64,000 nt of DNA from Panonychus citri (taxonomy: Eukaryota; Arthropoda; Arachnida; Trombidiformes; Tetranychidae), in NCBI RefSeq assembly GCF_014898815.1, contig NW_026515433.1, forward strand, positions 1,200,501 through 1,264,500, given 5' to 3'. Under the pieces are notes generated by a model. That model worked only from the letters and a program-made list of their open reading frames with translations, was not told the DNA's origin and ran no database searches. Position numbers and translations under genes: made by a program. Numbering within the stretch: position 1 is the first letter of the stretch; the number at the start of each line of letters is the position of its first letter. Below are positions 47,041 to 57,230 of the stretch, in pieces.

Positions 47041-50000
47041 ATGAGCGATAACGAAGAAATTTTAGACGAGCACCAGCTCAATCGTTTGAGTATGGATATT
47101 TCAAGCAACTTGATGAGCTCAAGCTTATATACGGTCCCCACCTTTCGTGGTGATGATAATTCCAATGCTAAAGCATGGATGAAAAAGTTTGAGACTATCT
47201 CTGAACACTTTGAATGGTCTGATGATCAAAAAAGATTGAGGTTCAAGAGCCATTTAGCTGGGCCTGCCGCTAATTGGTATTATTTGCGAGTTGAACAAGC
47301 AGAGATAACTGAGTTTAGTTCTATAAAAGAACGATTTATTGGTGATTTTACTGGCGAAGATCAGTTGGAAAAAATGAAAAGAAGAAAATTGAATAAATTT
47401 GAGAAGATACAATCATACGTTTATGATAAAGTTGGACTTTGCAAAGAAGTCAATAAGAACATGACAGAGGATGAAATTTTGAATTATATTTATGAAGGAA
47501 TGCCAGTGAAATTGAGAAATGCTATTTGTATTGCTGGGCCAAAAGATTATTATGAATTAATAAACATTGGGAAGCGATTGGAAAATGTTCCCGTTTATAC
47601 TCAAGAAGAGGAGAAAGTAGAAGAGAAAAAGGTTTCTGAGAATCCTACGATGAAAATGCTTGAACAATTAATGATGGAGGTTAATAATTTGAAATTATCC
47701 TCGACAAATTACCCACGAAGACCACAAGGTTATGGTCAAAACAACAATTATCAAGGTAATCGAAATTATGGAAATCGACCACGATTCCCAAGAAATCATG
47801 ATGGTGAAGTAATGTGTTACACTTGTGGAAGAAAAGGGCATGTTACTAGATTTTGCCCCCTTAATGGTCAAACTCATTTGCCCAGAAATCATCATAATTC
47901 CGGTAATTATAATAATAATTACCAGAATCGAAGATACAATAGAGAGGGCAATAATAATCAGGTAGATAGACGAATCCCTTTCATCCCTCAGAATAATCAA
48001 AACCAGAATCAACAGATGAATACTAGTAATCAACCCGTGAGCTTCATCAAAGAAGAAAATAGAATAATTGTCTCGTTGGAGATCCATAATAAGAAATTTG
48101 ATGCTATAATCGATACCGGTGCTGAGAACTCATTTATCACAACTAATTGTTACTCAGCATTAAACTGTGAACTAAAACCTTGGACAGGTGGAAGTATTAA
48201 AGGAATAAATGGTTCATTAAAAATACCAATTGGTGAGGTAAAAGTTCCTGCGATTATGAAACAAGATGAACGAAAAACTAAAGTTAATTTTGAGGCTCGG
48301 GTATTGGAATACCTGCCTTATGATATTATTATTGGGATGTCAACGATGAAAGAAGCAAAGGCTTTAATTGACCCCGTTGAAAACAAAATATTCTTCAGAG
48401 AAGAAATAGAAAAAGAAAAACAAACAGTAATGCCAATAAATGAAATTGAAAAGCATGAAACAAATAACGCAAATGGATTCATAGTGAATCAAACTGGAAT
48501 AATTGTTCCTCCTAAAAGTTCAGTTATAATCAAAGTGCAAGCTCAACCAATGAAAAACTTTAACGAAAAAGTAATTATAACCCCGGCCCCTAAATTTAAT
48601 AATAGCGCCAGGTTAAAGTTTAGCCTAAATGAAATTGAATTCAAGAAAGGTTTGAGCGAAGCTACAATTTGTAATACAGAGGATTTCAGTTTTTACATTA
48701 AATCAAATGAGACAATCGGCCAAATCAAGAAAATTTGTAAATCCCGAGAATCAGTTTTTACTGCTCTAGAAAGCAACCATGAGCTAGATGAAATAAATGC
48801 AGCTCAAGATGAGATGGAAAATGAGGTGGAACAAAACGAAATCAATGACGCTGTTAAAACTGAATTACAAAATCTTTGTTTGAGCAAAGGTACAGTTTCC
48901 ATCGGTGCCTCATTAAATCACGATCGTAGAAATCAATTAGCTGAGACTTTAGAAAAGTATATTGATCGGTTCGCATTTGCTCAAAATCAACTTGGAAAGA
49001 CAAGCTGTTGTCAACATCAGATAGACACCGGCAAAAATCGACCCTTTTCTTTGGCGCCTTATGGTTGCTCATTATCTGAGAGATTGGCGATAAAAACTGA
49101 AATAAATAGAATGAAAAGCCTTGGGGTAATTGTTGAGTCAACTTCCCCTTATTCATCACCAGTGATAATAGTGGGCAAAAAAGATGGTGGAGTAAGAATC
49201 TGTGGAGATTTTCGACGACTAAACAAGGACACAGTTCCAGATGTTTATCCCCTACCGAGTGTTCAAGATGCTCTTGATTGTGTCAGTGGTTGTAAATATT
49301 TCTCGTTAATTGATCTAAAGTCTGGTTATTGGCAGATAGAAATTGACCCCAGAGATAGAGAAAAGACAGCGATAATAACAAGAGATGGATTGTTTGAGTT
49401 TATTGTCATGCCATTTGGCCTCCGAAATGCCCCTGCCACTTTCCAGCGACTAATGGATTCTGTTTTGGCCGATCTAAAATGGATAATTTGCATCCCTTAT
49501 CTGGATGATATTCTTATTTTCTCGAAAACTTTTAAAGAGCATCTTTCTCATATTGATAAAGTAATGGACAGATTAAGACTGGCCAATTTACTTATTCAAC
49601 CGCCAAAAGTAGCTTTCGCAGTAAATGCAATAAATTATTTGGGCCATACACTAACAGCCGAAGGAATTTCGCCGCAACAAGATAAAATCAAAGCAGTCTT
49701 AGAAGTCGAAAGACCGTCTAATGTAGATAAACTAAGACAGTTTTTAGGTTTAGCGTCCTATCATCGAAGATTTATCAAAGATTTTTCAATAATTGCTAAG
49801 CCATTATCATCATTAACAAAGAAAGACACTCCCTATGAATGGAAAGAGGAACAACAAAAAGCATTTGATGACTTAAAACAAGCACTAATCTCTCATCCAA
49901 TACTAGCTCATTTTGACATCAAATTACCCGTGGAAGTTAGATGTGATGGGTCATCAATTGGACTTGGAGCCATTTTGATTCAATTACACCCCGATGGTGA

Positions 50001-53000
50001 TAAAGTTGTTGCTTACGCGTCTCGAATGACCTCAAAGCCTGAGAAAAACTATGCCATTAGTGAACTTGAAGCATTAGCTATCGTTTATGCTTTGGAAAAG
50101 TTTAGATCCTATTTAATTGGCATCAAGTTCAAGGTTGTTACTGACCACTGTAGCCTCTGTTGGATGTTTTCTAAAAGAAAATTAACACCAAGACTCACCC
50201 GCTGGGCTCTTTCTCTTCAAGAATTCGACTTTGAAGTTGTTTACAAAAGTGGTAAACATCATAAAGATACTGATTGTTTATCTAGAAACCCAGTTGACGA
50301 GCCAAACGAACCAAGAATAGAAAGAGATTTAAATTTATTAGCCATCACTGAAAGAATCAACGATTTAGAATCAGAGCAAAGAAGGAATAAAAGGCTAAAC
50401 CAAATTATCGAAATGCTCGAAGGCAAGATAATTATCACACAAAAAGAAAGAAGAAAAGTTGGAAAGTTTACGATGGTAAACAACATTTTGAATAGATGTG
50501 TATTCACTAGAACCGGACCTAAATTAGTTCCAGTCATCCCATCCTCGTTAAGACGAGAAATAATGTACTCAATGCACGATGATCCTTTATCGGGACACCT
50601 GGGTCAACAAAAGACTCTTGAAAGAGTGAGATCTAGGTTTTATTTCCCTCAGATGAGAAAGTATGTAAACAATTACGTTAAGACTTGTGATGAATGTCAA
50701 ACGAGGAAAAGATCTTATCTTACACCAGCGGGACTTTTACAACCCATTACTGTTGGTGGAGTAGCTGAAAGGTTTGGCATCGATATTTTAGGGCCGTTCC
50801 CAAAATCATTTAAAGAAAATAAATACATTGTAGTTTCGACTGAATATTTCACTAGATTCGCCATCGTTAAAGCTTTGCCTGAAGCAACAACAGCTCAAAT
50901 TGCCATTTTTATTGTCGAAAATATAGTTTGCCAATTTGGAAGCCCAAAAGAGATTCTCTCAGACAGAGGATCGCAATTTAGATCAAAATTAATGGCTGAA
51001 TTAACAGGCCTAATGCAAACCAAACATAAGTTCACGACGGCTTATCACCCTCAATGTAATGGTCTAACAGAACGATTCAACGCTACTTTAGCAAATATGA
51101 TGAGTATGTACGTTGACAACGCCCATAAAACTTGGGACAGAGCTCTTCACTTTGTTGCTTTCGCTTATAACTCAGCAATAAACTCATCAACAGGCTTCTC
51201 TCCATTTTATCTTATGTATGGACGAGACCCTGTCTTTCCGCTTGAAAGATTTATTCAATCCTCAACTCAAGGATTATCAGGTCATAATCATCATAGTTAT
51301 GCTGAGTCATTAACTGAACACCTGCACAACATAAGAAAAATTGCCCAAGATAATTTGAAAAATAGCCAATATCGAGGTAAAGTATTTTATGACCAAAATA
51401 GATTAGACAAAAGATTAACAGTGGGAACCAAAGTTTTAGTATTTACCCCACAGCGAAAAGTAGGAAAATCAGATAAACTGATGCACAATTGGCTGGGCCC
51501 ATATAAAATAATTGAAGTAATGTCCCCTCTTGTTTACAAAGTGGAACATACACTAAAGGAAAATAAAATAGAAATTGTAAATATTTCAAGGTTAAAAATA
51601 TATCACGAAAGAAAAGTATCGGATGATGAAACCACCGATGATGAAGAAACTGAAATTTTAGATAATAACGAAAGATACAATCTGGATTTACCCACTCAAA
51701 TAATCAACCCGACAACAGGAGAGACTGTGTCAAATTCTAAATCAAAATCTAATTCCAATCTCGACCAAGAGATTGATGATAATGATAACAATTCATTAGT
51801 AGTAAATAAATCTGATGATGAAACAATTGTTTACAATCCTGATTATGAAGTAGATACTGAAGTGAGTCAGCATGATAATGAAGAGGAAGATGAAATGTTA
51901 AATAATAATCAACCTTTAGAAAGATATCAAAGGGCTAGACGACCACCAGCTAAATTAGCAAATTATTTTCTTTTCGGATTATTTTTATTTTGTTTTAGCG
52001 GATTCTCTCATGAAAGTTTCATTAAAAATAACCCAATAATCTGGAAAGAAAGAAAAGTTTTTATCGTTAAAGGTATTCAACCCGTGATTGTCAAGGTAAA
52101 ATATGAATCACCTTGTCATTTGTTAGACGATAAAGAACTCCAATCAATTAGCTATCTTAAACCCATCATGAAATGGTGTAAACAAAGTTTTGAGAATGAT
52201 TTTATAGAACCAGTGAAAAGTCTATGCCAAGAACCTAAAGTTAATAAAAGAGAAATCAAAGAGAGATCGAAAAGAGCGATCATATCAGGATTGTTAACAC
52301 TGGGAACTATTGTAATCAGTTCATTTCTAAGTGTAGGAATAGGTGCCATCACTATGACGAAAGAAATGAAACTTGAAACAAAATTTGATGAATTACATTT
52401 AGTTCAAGATCAACTGCTTAAAGAAACAGAGAAAATAGCCCAAAATCAGATAACCACTAAAAAGGCTTTACAAGCGATGCAAATTAGCATTAAAAATGTA
52501 ACCAAACAGATTTCAGATTTTCATAATAGAATTAACCAATTTGAAGCAGCTTTTCCTCAAACACTTTATGTTGTTTCTCATTTAACGTCAAAATTCATGC
52601 AAACGAAAAACATCTTATTAAATACCGAAAGAAAAATGAAGAATGATGAGTTTGAACCAAGACTCATGGAAATTCTAAATATAACATTACCATGTAAAAA
52701 TAATTGCCCCGTTGAACTCATTGAACCTAATGAGTGTTATTTAGATCAAGATAATCAAGAAATTCACTTTAATTTCGATGCAAAAATTATCTCCCCTAGC
52801 AGCCACCTCTTAGTGGCTGATCCATTTCAATTGATAACAGTTAATAATAATTCTCATTTCTGTCAAGTTACTTATCAGGGCCCACAAGAAGTATTGTATA
52901 ATACTGATAAAGATTGCATTACCCAAATTAGAAATATGGTAGAAACAAACATTAATCAAATTCATATACAATATAACCGACAAATTTGTATATTCAATAG

Positions 53001-53580
53001 TTTTAACCTCTCAATGGACAATTTATGGTCACCCGAAAATTGTCATCATAAACCAACATCACAAGAAGCAGAGATAGTTCAGATTAAATTCACTAAAAAT
53101 AATAACTTCATTTATTGCCCTTCAAAAGAAATTGAACTTTTTAATAAAACACATGCTTGCCCGAACTTTGTTTTTGATGTTCCCGCTAATATAACTTTTA
53201 AAATTAATAATATTTTGTACCATCCAACCGCCATGAAGATTACGAACAATCTCAAGTTTATCGAAGATTGGAATTTTAGAATCAACATGCATTTTAACCC
53301 TCATTCTTTAGACCCTCTAATAATTAATCTAAACAAAACCGATCAACTAATTGATCAAATAGATACTCCATTATTCAACAAGATAAGAACAGGTACTACC
53401 ACCTATGTTTTTATAATATTAACTATCATTTTTGGAATATTAATTCTGAATTTAACGTTCACCATCGTTTATTTGGTGATGAAGAATAAAAAGAAGAAAA
53501 CAAATGTAGCTGAACCACAGGTAGAAAATTCTACTGAAAAAAAGGTTAGACGACCTTTATTAAGAAGACAAAAAATTTAA
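47041..53580 (+). CDS. Gag-Pol-Env polyprotein of gypsy-like retroelement, one continuous frame
   Basis: 2179 residues from the ATG at 47041 (the longer frame upstream lacks an ATG). Order: capsid-type gag (about 30-200), zinc knuckle C-x2-C-x4-H-x4-C at 259-272, aspartic protease DTGAEN at 358, reverse transcriptase with YLDD at 820-823, RNase H, integrase HHCC zinc domain from about His1179 and DDE core Asp1248, Asp1308, Glu1344 (35 residues between the last two), then GPY/F-like region and an acidic tail. Env follows from about Met1619: hydrophobic leader, furin-type site RSKR at 1742-1745, a hydrophobic fusion-peptide-like stretch right after it, several N-glycosylation sites, and a membrane anchor near 2120-2147 with a Lys-rich tail. 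All catalytic residues are present. Most relatives separate gag/pol by frameshift and make env from a spliced RNA. Here all three are in frame. Confidence 0.93.
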   Translation: MSDNEEILDEHQLNRLSMDISSNLMSSSLYTVPTFRGDDNSNAKAWMKKFETISEHFEWSDDQKRLRFKSHLAGPAANWYYLRVEQAEITEFSSIKERFIGDFTGEDQLEKMKRRKLNKFEKIQSYVYDKVGLCKEVNKNMTEDEILNYIYEGMPVKLRNAICIAGPKDYYELINIGKRLENVPVYTQEEEKVEEKKVSENPTMKMLEQLMMEVNNLKLSSTNYPRRPQGYGQNNNYQGNRNYGNRPRFPRNHDGEVMCYTCGRKGHVTRFCPLNGQTHLPRNHHNSGNYNNNYQNRRYNREGNNNQVDRRIPFIPQNNQNQNQQMNTSNQPVSFIKEENRIIVSLEIHNKKFDAIIDTGAENSFITTNCYSALNCELKPWTGGSIKGINGSLKIPIGEVKVPAIMKQDERKTKVNFEARVLEYLPYDIIIGMSTMKEAKALIDPVENKIFFREEIEKEKQTVMPINEIEKHETNNANGFIVNQTGIIVPPKSSVIIKVQAQPMKNFNEKVIITPAPKFNNSARLKFSLNEIEFKKGLSEATICNTEDFSFYIKSNETIGQIKKICKSRESVFTALESNHELDEINAAQDEMENEVEQNEINDAVKTELQNLCLSKGTVSIGASLNHDRRNQLAETLEKYIDRFAFAQNQLGKTSCCQHQIDTGKNRPFSLAPYGCSLSERLAIKTEINRMKSLGVIVESTSPYSSPVIIVGKKDGGVRICGDFRRLNKDTVPDVYPLPSVQDALDCVSGCKYFSLIDLKSGYWQIEIDPRDREKTAIITRDGLFEFIVMPFGLRNAPATFQRLMDSVLADLKWIICIPYLDDILIFSKTFKEHLSHIDKVMDRLRLANLLIQPPKVAFAVNAINYLGHTLTAEGISPQQDKIKAVLEVERPSNVDKLRQFLGLASYHRRFIKDFSIIAKPLSSLTKKDTPYEWKEEQQKAFDDLKQALISHPILAHFDIKLPVEVRCDGSSIGLGAILIQLHPDGDKVVAYASRMTSKPEKNYAISELEALAIVYALEKFRSYLIGIKFKVVTDHCSLCWMFSKRKLTPRLTRWALSLQEFDFEVVYKSGKHHKDTDCLSRNPVDEPNEPRIERDLNLLAITERINDLESEQRRNKRLNQIIEMLEGKIIITQKERRKVGKFTMVNNILNRCVFTRTGPKLVPVIPSSLRREIMYSMHDDPLSGHLGQQKTLERVRSRFYFPQMRKYVNNYVKTCDECQTRKRSYLTPAGLLQPITVGGVAERFGIDILGPFPKSFKENKYIVVSTEYFTRFAIVKALPEATTAQIAIFIVENIVCQFGSPKEILSDRGSQFRSKLMAELTGLMQTKHKFTTAYHPQCNGLTERFNATLANMMSMYVDNAHKTWDRALHFVAFAYNSAINSSTGFSPFYLMYGRDPVFPLERFIQSSTQGLSGHNHHSYAESLTEHLHNIRKIAQDNLKNSQYRGKVFYDQNRLDKRLTVGTKVLVFTPQRKVGKSDKLMHNWLGPYKIIEVMSPLVYKVEHTLKENKIEIVNISRLKIYHERKVSDDETTDDEETEILDNNERYNLDLPTQIINPTTGETVSNSKSKSNSNLDQEIDDNDNNSLVVNKSDDETIVYNPDYEVDTEVSQHDNEEEDEMLNNNQPLERYQRARRPPAKLANYFLFGLFLFCFSGFSHESFIKNNPIIWKERKVFIVKGIQPVIVKVKYESPCHLLDDKELQSISYLKPIMKWCKQSFENDFIEPVKSLCQEPKVNKREIKERSKRAIISGLLTLGTIVISSFLSVGIGAITMTKEMKLETKFDELHLVQDQLLKETEKIAQNQITTKKALQAMQISIKNVTKQISDFHNRINQFEAAFPQTLYVVSHLTSKFMQTKNILLNTERKMKNDEFEPRLMEILNITLPCKNNCPVELIEPNECYLDQDNQEIHFNFDAKIISPSSHLLVADPFQLITVNNNSHFCQVTYQGPQEVLYNTDKDCITQIRNMVETNINQIHIQYNRQICIFNSFNLSMDNLWSPENCHHKPTSQEAEIVQIKFTKNNNFIYCPSKEIELFNKTHACPNFVFDVPANITFKINNILYHPTAMKITNNLKFIEDWNFRINMHFNPHSLDPLIINLNKTDQLIDQIDTPLFNKIRTGTTTYVFIILTIIFGILILNLTFTIVYLVMKNKKKKTNVAEPQVENSTEKKVRRPLLRRQKI

Positions 53581-53893
53581 TTCAGAAAAAAAAGAGACAA
53601 ATAAAAAAAAATCGTCTAAACAACTCTATTATAAACACGATTAGCACTTTCTTTTCTACTTACAATTTGCGTTTGGTGTCTCTTATCGCCCATCGTAAAT
53701 ATAATTATCTTTTTTTTGTAATGATGTGCAGTTTTTATTCTGTTGTTAGGATAACAACATTGGTAGCGTGTTGAGAGAGAGAAGGAGGAGAGAGAGAAAG
53801 AGAAAGAGAGAGAGAAACGGACATTTAATTGAATCATTTCCTTTTTATAAAAGAAAATATTGCTTACATTTGATTGATACACGAAACATGGAT

Positions 53894-54587
53894 TTAAGAG
53901 GTAATATGATGAAGATAGACATCCTTTAGATCAACACTGTAAGGGGATAAACCTTCACGGACCATATTCAATAAATCAGAACATTTACGGCTCTCATTAC
54001 CATGATTTCCACCGCACTGAGTGCATTTTCTTTTACGTGAGCAATTGAGAGTATGAAAAGGTTGAGCACAATTGTTGCAGATATAAGCGCGAGAACAAAA
54101 ATGATCCAAACCAGTGTAACGCTTACGACAATATTGACATTGAATTAAACCAGTGTTATCAAAAATAGATGAACTTTCCTTGATAAGTAGTTACCATTTT
54201 TGATTGATGAAGAAATCGGTAAGTCTGAACATTGCAACTAACTATTATAAGTTCACCGATAGAATAAATCCTTGAGCCTTCGTAACAAAGACTATTAGAA
54301 CGAAGACCAATAGAAGCACAAAGATGAGATAAGAAGGAATTAGAGAAAGTCGAATCACTTGGTTGGAAAAAACAGACTTCGTGTCGTCTATATGGTATCT
54401 CATCAACAGTTAAGATAGCTGGCTCTTCTTTTAATAAATTGACCAAAGTAACAGCATTAGAAGAATACAAATTTACACCAAATGAATCGTCTGGATACAT
54501 CTTGATAAGATCAGCTCGAGAAAACAAATCTTTTAATCGCACAAATTCATTGCCAATATCAACCAGATTAATGTTATCATTGAACAA
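53894..54587 (-). pseudogene. Antisense zinc-knuckle (gag/ORF1-like) ORF inside the retroelement, frameshifted
   Basis: On the reverse strand, between env and the 3' LTR, an open frame at 54587..54159 continues after a one-base shift (about 54170-54200) to 54109..53894. The first part has no ATG at its start. The second part has three zinc-knuckle-like groups: CQYCRKRYTGLDHFC, CNNCAQPFHTLNC (C-x2-C-x4-H-x4-C) and CTQCGGNHGNESRKC. Such a trio occurs in ORF1 of non-LTR retrotransposons and in some gag proteins. It may be a captured piece of another element, or an accessory gene. The missing start and the shift argue that it is decayed. Confidence 0.55.
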
Positions 54588-54769
54588 AACCTTCCAATAT
54601 CTGTATGGACAAAAAAAAGTCGAAATCTACTTGAAGTGAAGAATTGATTACAGACATTGATTAAAAATTGATATTAAAAGCTGATAGATAACAATGTTAG
54701 AATAAAAAAGACAAAAATTAGAAGGTTAAAAGTTGAAGATCAACACAAAAGAATTATCCTTTTATCTAC

Positions 54770-55800
54770 AAAAAACCCCTGAATGAAACCTATCAATATG
54801 CCCTTTACACAAAAAAAACTACACTTGAATTGCCCTCCGAACAAAAAAAATCACCCTCAATAAGCAGATCAGAAAAATCACCCTCAATGTAAAATCAAAA
54901 AAGCACCCGCAATGTGAAATCAACAATGACCCTCACTGAGCAGATCAAAAAAAAAGAAAATCGCCCTCAATGAGTAGATCAAAAAAATTACCCTCAATGG
55001 ACGGAGACAAATCACCCTCAATAAGACAATCAAAAAAAAAATTGCCCTCAATGAGCAAATCAAAAATTGCCCTCAATGTAAAATCAACAATCAACATCAA
55101 TGAGCAGATGAAAAATCACCCGCAATGGACGGAGAAAAATCGCTCTCAATGGGAAGGAGAAATCGCCCTTAATGCAAAGATAAAAAAACACCCTCAATAA
55201 GCAGATCAAAAATGACTCCCAATGTACAAAAAAATCACTCGCAATGTAAACAGGACATCAGACATAACAAATTTCCCTGAATGATCGACGTTAAAATTAC
55301 TCTTAATGAACGAATTACCCTCAACACACAAAAAATAACAAAAATGACAAAGTGTCGAACTCAAAATTACCTTAATGATAAAATGCAGGTGCATTTTAAA
55401 CCCAGAGACCCGGAAAATGTTAAACCAATCAACCAATGTTAAACCAATTGTACCCAGAAAAATCACCCTCAATGTAAACAGCATAAATCACCCTGAATGT
55501 CATCATATAAGTAACCCGAACAAAAAAATCACCCTTAAATGAAAAAATCCAGAATCACCCTAAATGGCAACATGAAGTACCCTGAATCTGAAACAAAATC
55601 ATCCTCAATTAACAGATCAAGAATCACTCTCAAAATACATAAATTGCCCTCAATGAGCAGATCCGAAAATCAACCTCAATGTACAGAGAAAAATCGCTCC
55701 AATATAAACAGCAGAAATCTCCCCTAATGATAACGTGAATTACCCTGAACCAGAAACAAAATCACCTTTAATATTAACAGTAAATCGCCCTCAACAAATC
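54770..55800 (+). repeat. Degenerate array of CCCTCAATG motifs with AT-rich spacers
   Basis: About 25 or more copies of CCCTCAATG or one-off variants, most preceded by ATC and followed by AGCAGATCAAAA-type spacer, recur every 22-30 bp. The 9-mer is kept better than the spacer. It lies in the 3' non-coding part of the retroelement, upstream of the antisense ORF. Confidence 0.8.
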
Positions 55801-55975
55801 GTCATGTATGATTGACGCCAAAATTACTCTTAATGAATGAATTACCGTCAACACAAAAAAGGAAGAACTTAAGACAATATAAAATAGGAAGAGAAACAAA
55901 ATTAATGAAAAATTTCGAACTCAAATTGACCTTACAATAAAATGCAGGAGCATTTTAACCCAGAGACCCGGAAAA

Positions 55976-56404
55976 TGTTAAGCCAATCACAGGCGTTCCA
56001 CGCCCACTGACCATTTCTTTATAAACCTGAACTAAGTGTAAAGTTGGGTCACTTCTCTTAAGACTCTTGAGTGATACTTTACCCTTAGGTCATAGATTGT
56101 ACCCTTAACAATAAACCAATTTTCACATTTACAACCCCATTGAGTTCTCGTTGGGTCAGTTTACCCTTCAACCTTTATTTTTACTCGTTAGTACTAAACT
56201 TGTACTTAACAATATTCGACCGGAAATACACCTTTTGTACATTTATAATGAGAGGCTAATTCCATCATCTGTAAATGTCAGTGTTGATGATCGCGTGATC
56301 GTTCAAAATGATATTTAGTGATGGCGTTATACAGCTATGGACACTAAGTTTCGTACACTTTCAATAACTGTTGCATAGAGTTGATTCTTCAATCAATTTA
56401 CTTT
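55976..56404 (+). repeat. 3' LTR (429 bp)
   Basis: Second copy of the 46264-46692 repeat. It is preceded by GAGACCCGGAAAA, a weak polypurine tract. A partial duplicate of this approach region lies at 55385-55425. Confidence 0.85.
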
Positions 56405-56464
56405 AGAAAAGCAACTCTATTTGCAACTTAATTGAAAGTGTACGAAATTTAATGTCCGCGGCTG
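56332..56464. mobile_element. 133-bp Tc1-like palindromic MITE straddling the 3' LTR end
   Basis: The left arm CAGCTATGGACACTAAGTTT... (inside the LTR) pairs with the inverted right arm CAGCCGCGGACATTAAATTT... (beyond the LTR). Both continue CGTACACTTTCAAT. The loop is centred near 56398. TA precedes the left end; the right flank is CATA. Only the left arm exists at the 5' LTR. Confidence 0.7.
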
Positions 56465-56963
56465 CATAATCTGCATTTGTAAGTCTATTGAAAATTACAT
56501 TTAGTATCTATAATAAGTTTCTCTTTTTCAACAAGCTCAGAGCAGCGCATGTGAAGGTTAAAAGCGAAAAACGATTCCTTCAATAGCTAAAAGTTTATAA
56601 GCAAAGATAGGCGGAATCCTTAGCCGATGACCCACTGTTTGCAACAATTTCTTCATATTTTAAAAATGTAATAAATCAGTGTCAAAAAAGAAAAGTCACT
56701 AGACTAATACTGAATAAAATAGTCCATAGAAAAGTCAAAAGTTGATAAAAACAACAACTTGCACTATGGATGCTTTGAAATAGATGACCAGCCAGCAATT
56801 AGTCAACGATGCTCACCAAATATGAGAACTTTAGTTTTATTGAAAATCCCATAGCTTAAATTTAGTCACTCACTCTTAGGTTTATAGGTACAGTACCAAA
56901 CTTTATTGGTGTTCCCGTATCGTATATAAAGTTTGGCTCGAGAATTGTCAGGTTTCGAGGCCG

Positions 56964-57230
56964 ATGAGAAAGATAACAAGAAAGATTTCCAAGTGCAAGA
57001 TCACCACCGAAATTCACCGTAAGAAAAGCTATCTCCATGCCCATGCATTCACAAATTTAATTCTAAGGCAAGGTGCTTGCAAAGCGTGCGTTGTTAACTT
57101 GTTGGCTCACTCTTTCACAGGATTGCGCTTGAAAAGAATGATGCAATTATTTAAAAAACACATGCCAACAACATATTTAAATTCGAAACCAAAAAAGCGT
57201 TTTACAGTCTTTGAACTTAAAAGAAGGTAA
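56964..57230 (+). CDS. Small hypothetical ORF, zinc-finger-like
   Basis: 88 residues from a true ATG, basic, with CKACVVNLLAHSFTGLRLKR and LFKKHMP, which loosely resembles a BED or C2H2 finger. Its upstream part resembles the sequence at 40860-40920. Probably another transposon or zinc-finger family remnant; no function can be assigned. Confidence 0.3.
   Translation: MRKITRKISKCKITTEIHRKKSYLHAHAFTNLILRQGACKACVVNLLAHSFTGLRLKRMMQLFKKHMPTTYLNSKPKKRFTVFELKRR

Larger units (their letters stand above)
46264..56404 (+). mobile_element. LTR retroelement, Ty3/gypsy clade with env (errantivirus-like)
   Basis: A 10,141-bp element bounded by two 429-bp direct repeats. It holds one gag-pol-env frame, an antisense zinc-knuckle ORF and an array of short repeats before the 3' LTR. 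Near-identical LTRs and an intact frame indicate recent insertion. The ends are TGTTAAG...TTACTTT rather than TG..CA. I see neither a clear tRNA primer site after 46692 nor a target duplication, so the exact right end of the LTR is open. It interrupts a cluster of zinc-finger pseudogenes. Confidence 0.88.

Noticed and set aside
47695..48087. Reverse-strand frames inside the retroelement polyprotein (also 48854, 50259, 52152)
   Set aside because: Shadows of the gag-pol-env frame with low-complexity composition.
53616..53882. Reverse-strand frame after env as part of the antisense gene
   Set aside because: No frame link to the zinc-knuckle ORF, and much of it translates a GA-rich simple repeat.
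54770..55800. CRISPR-like repeat-spacer array
   Set aside because: Eukaryotic retroelement context; repeat only about 9 bp, spacers AT-rich and related to each other, no cas genes.
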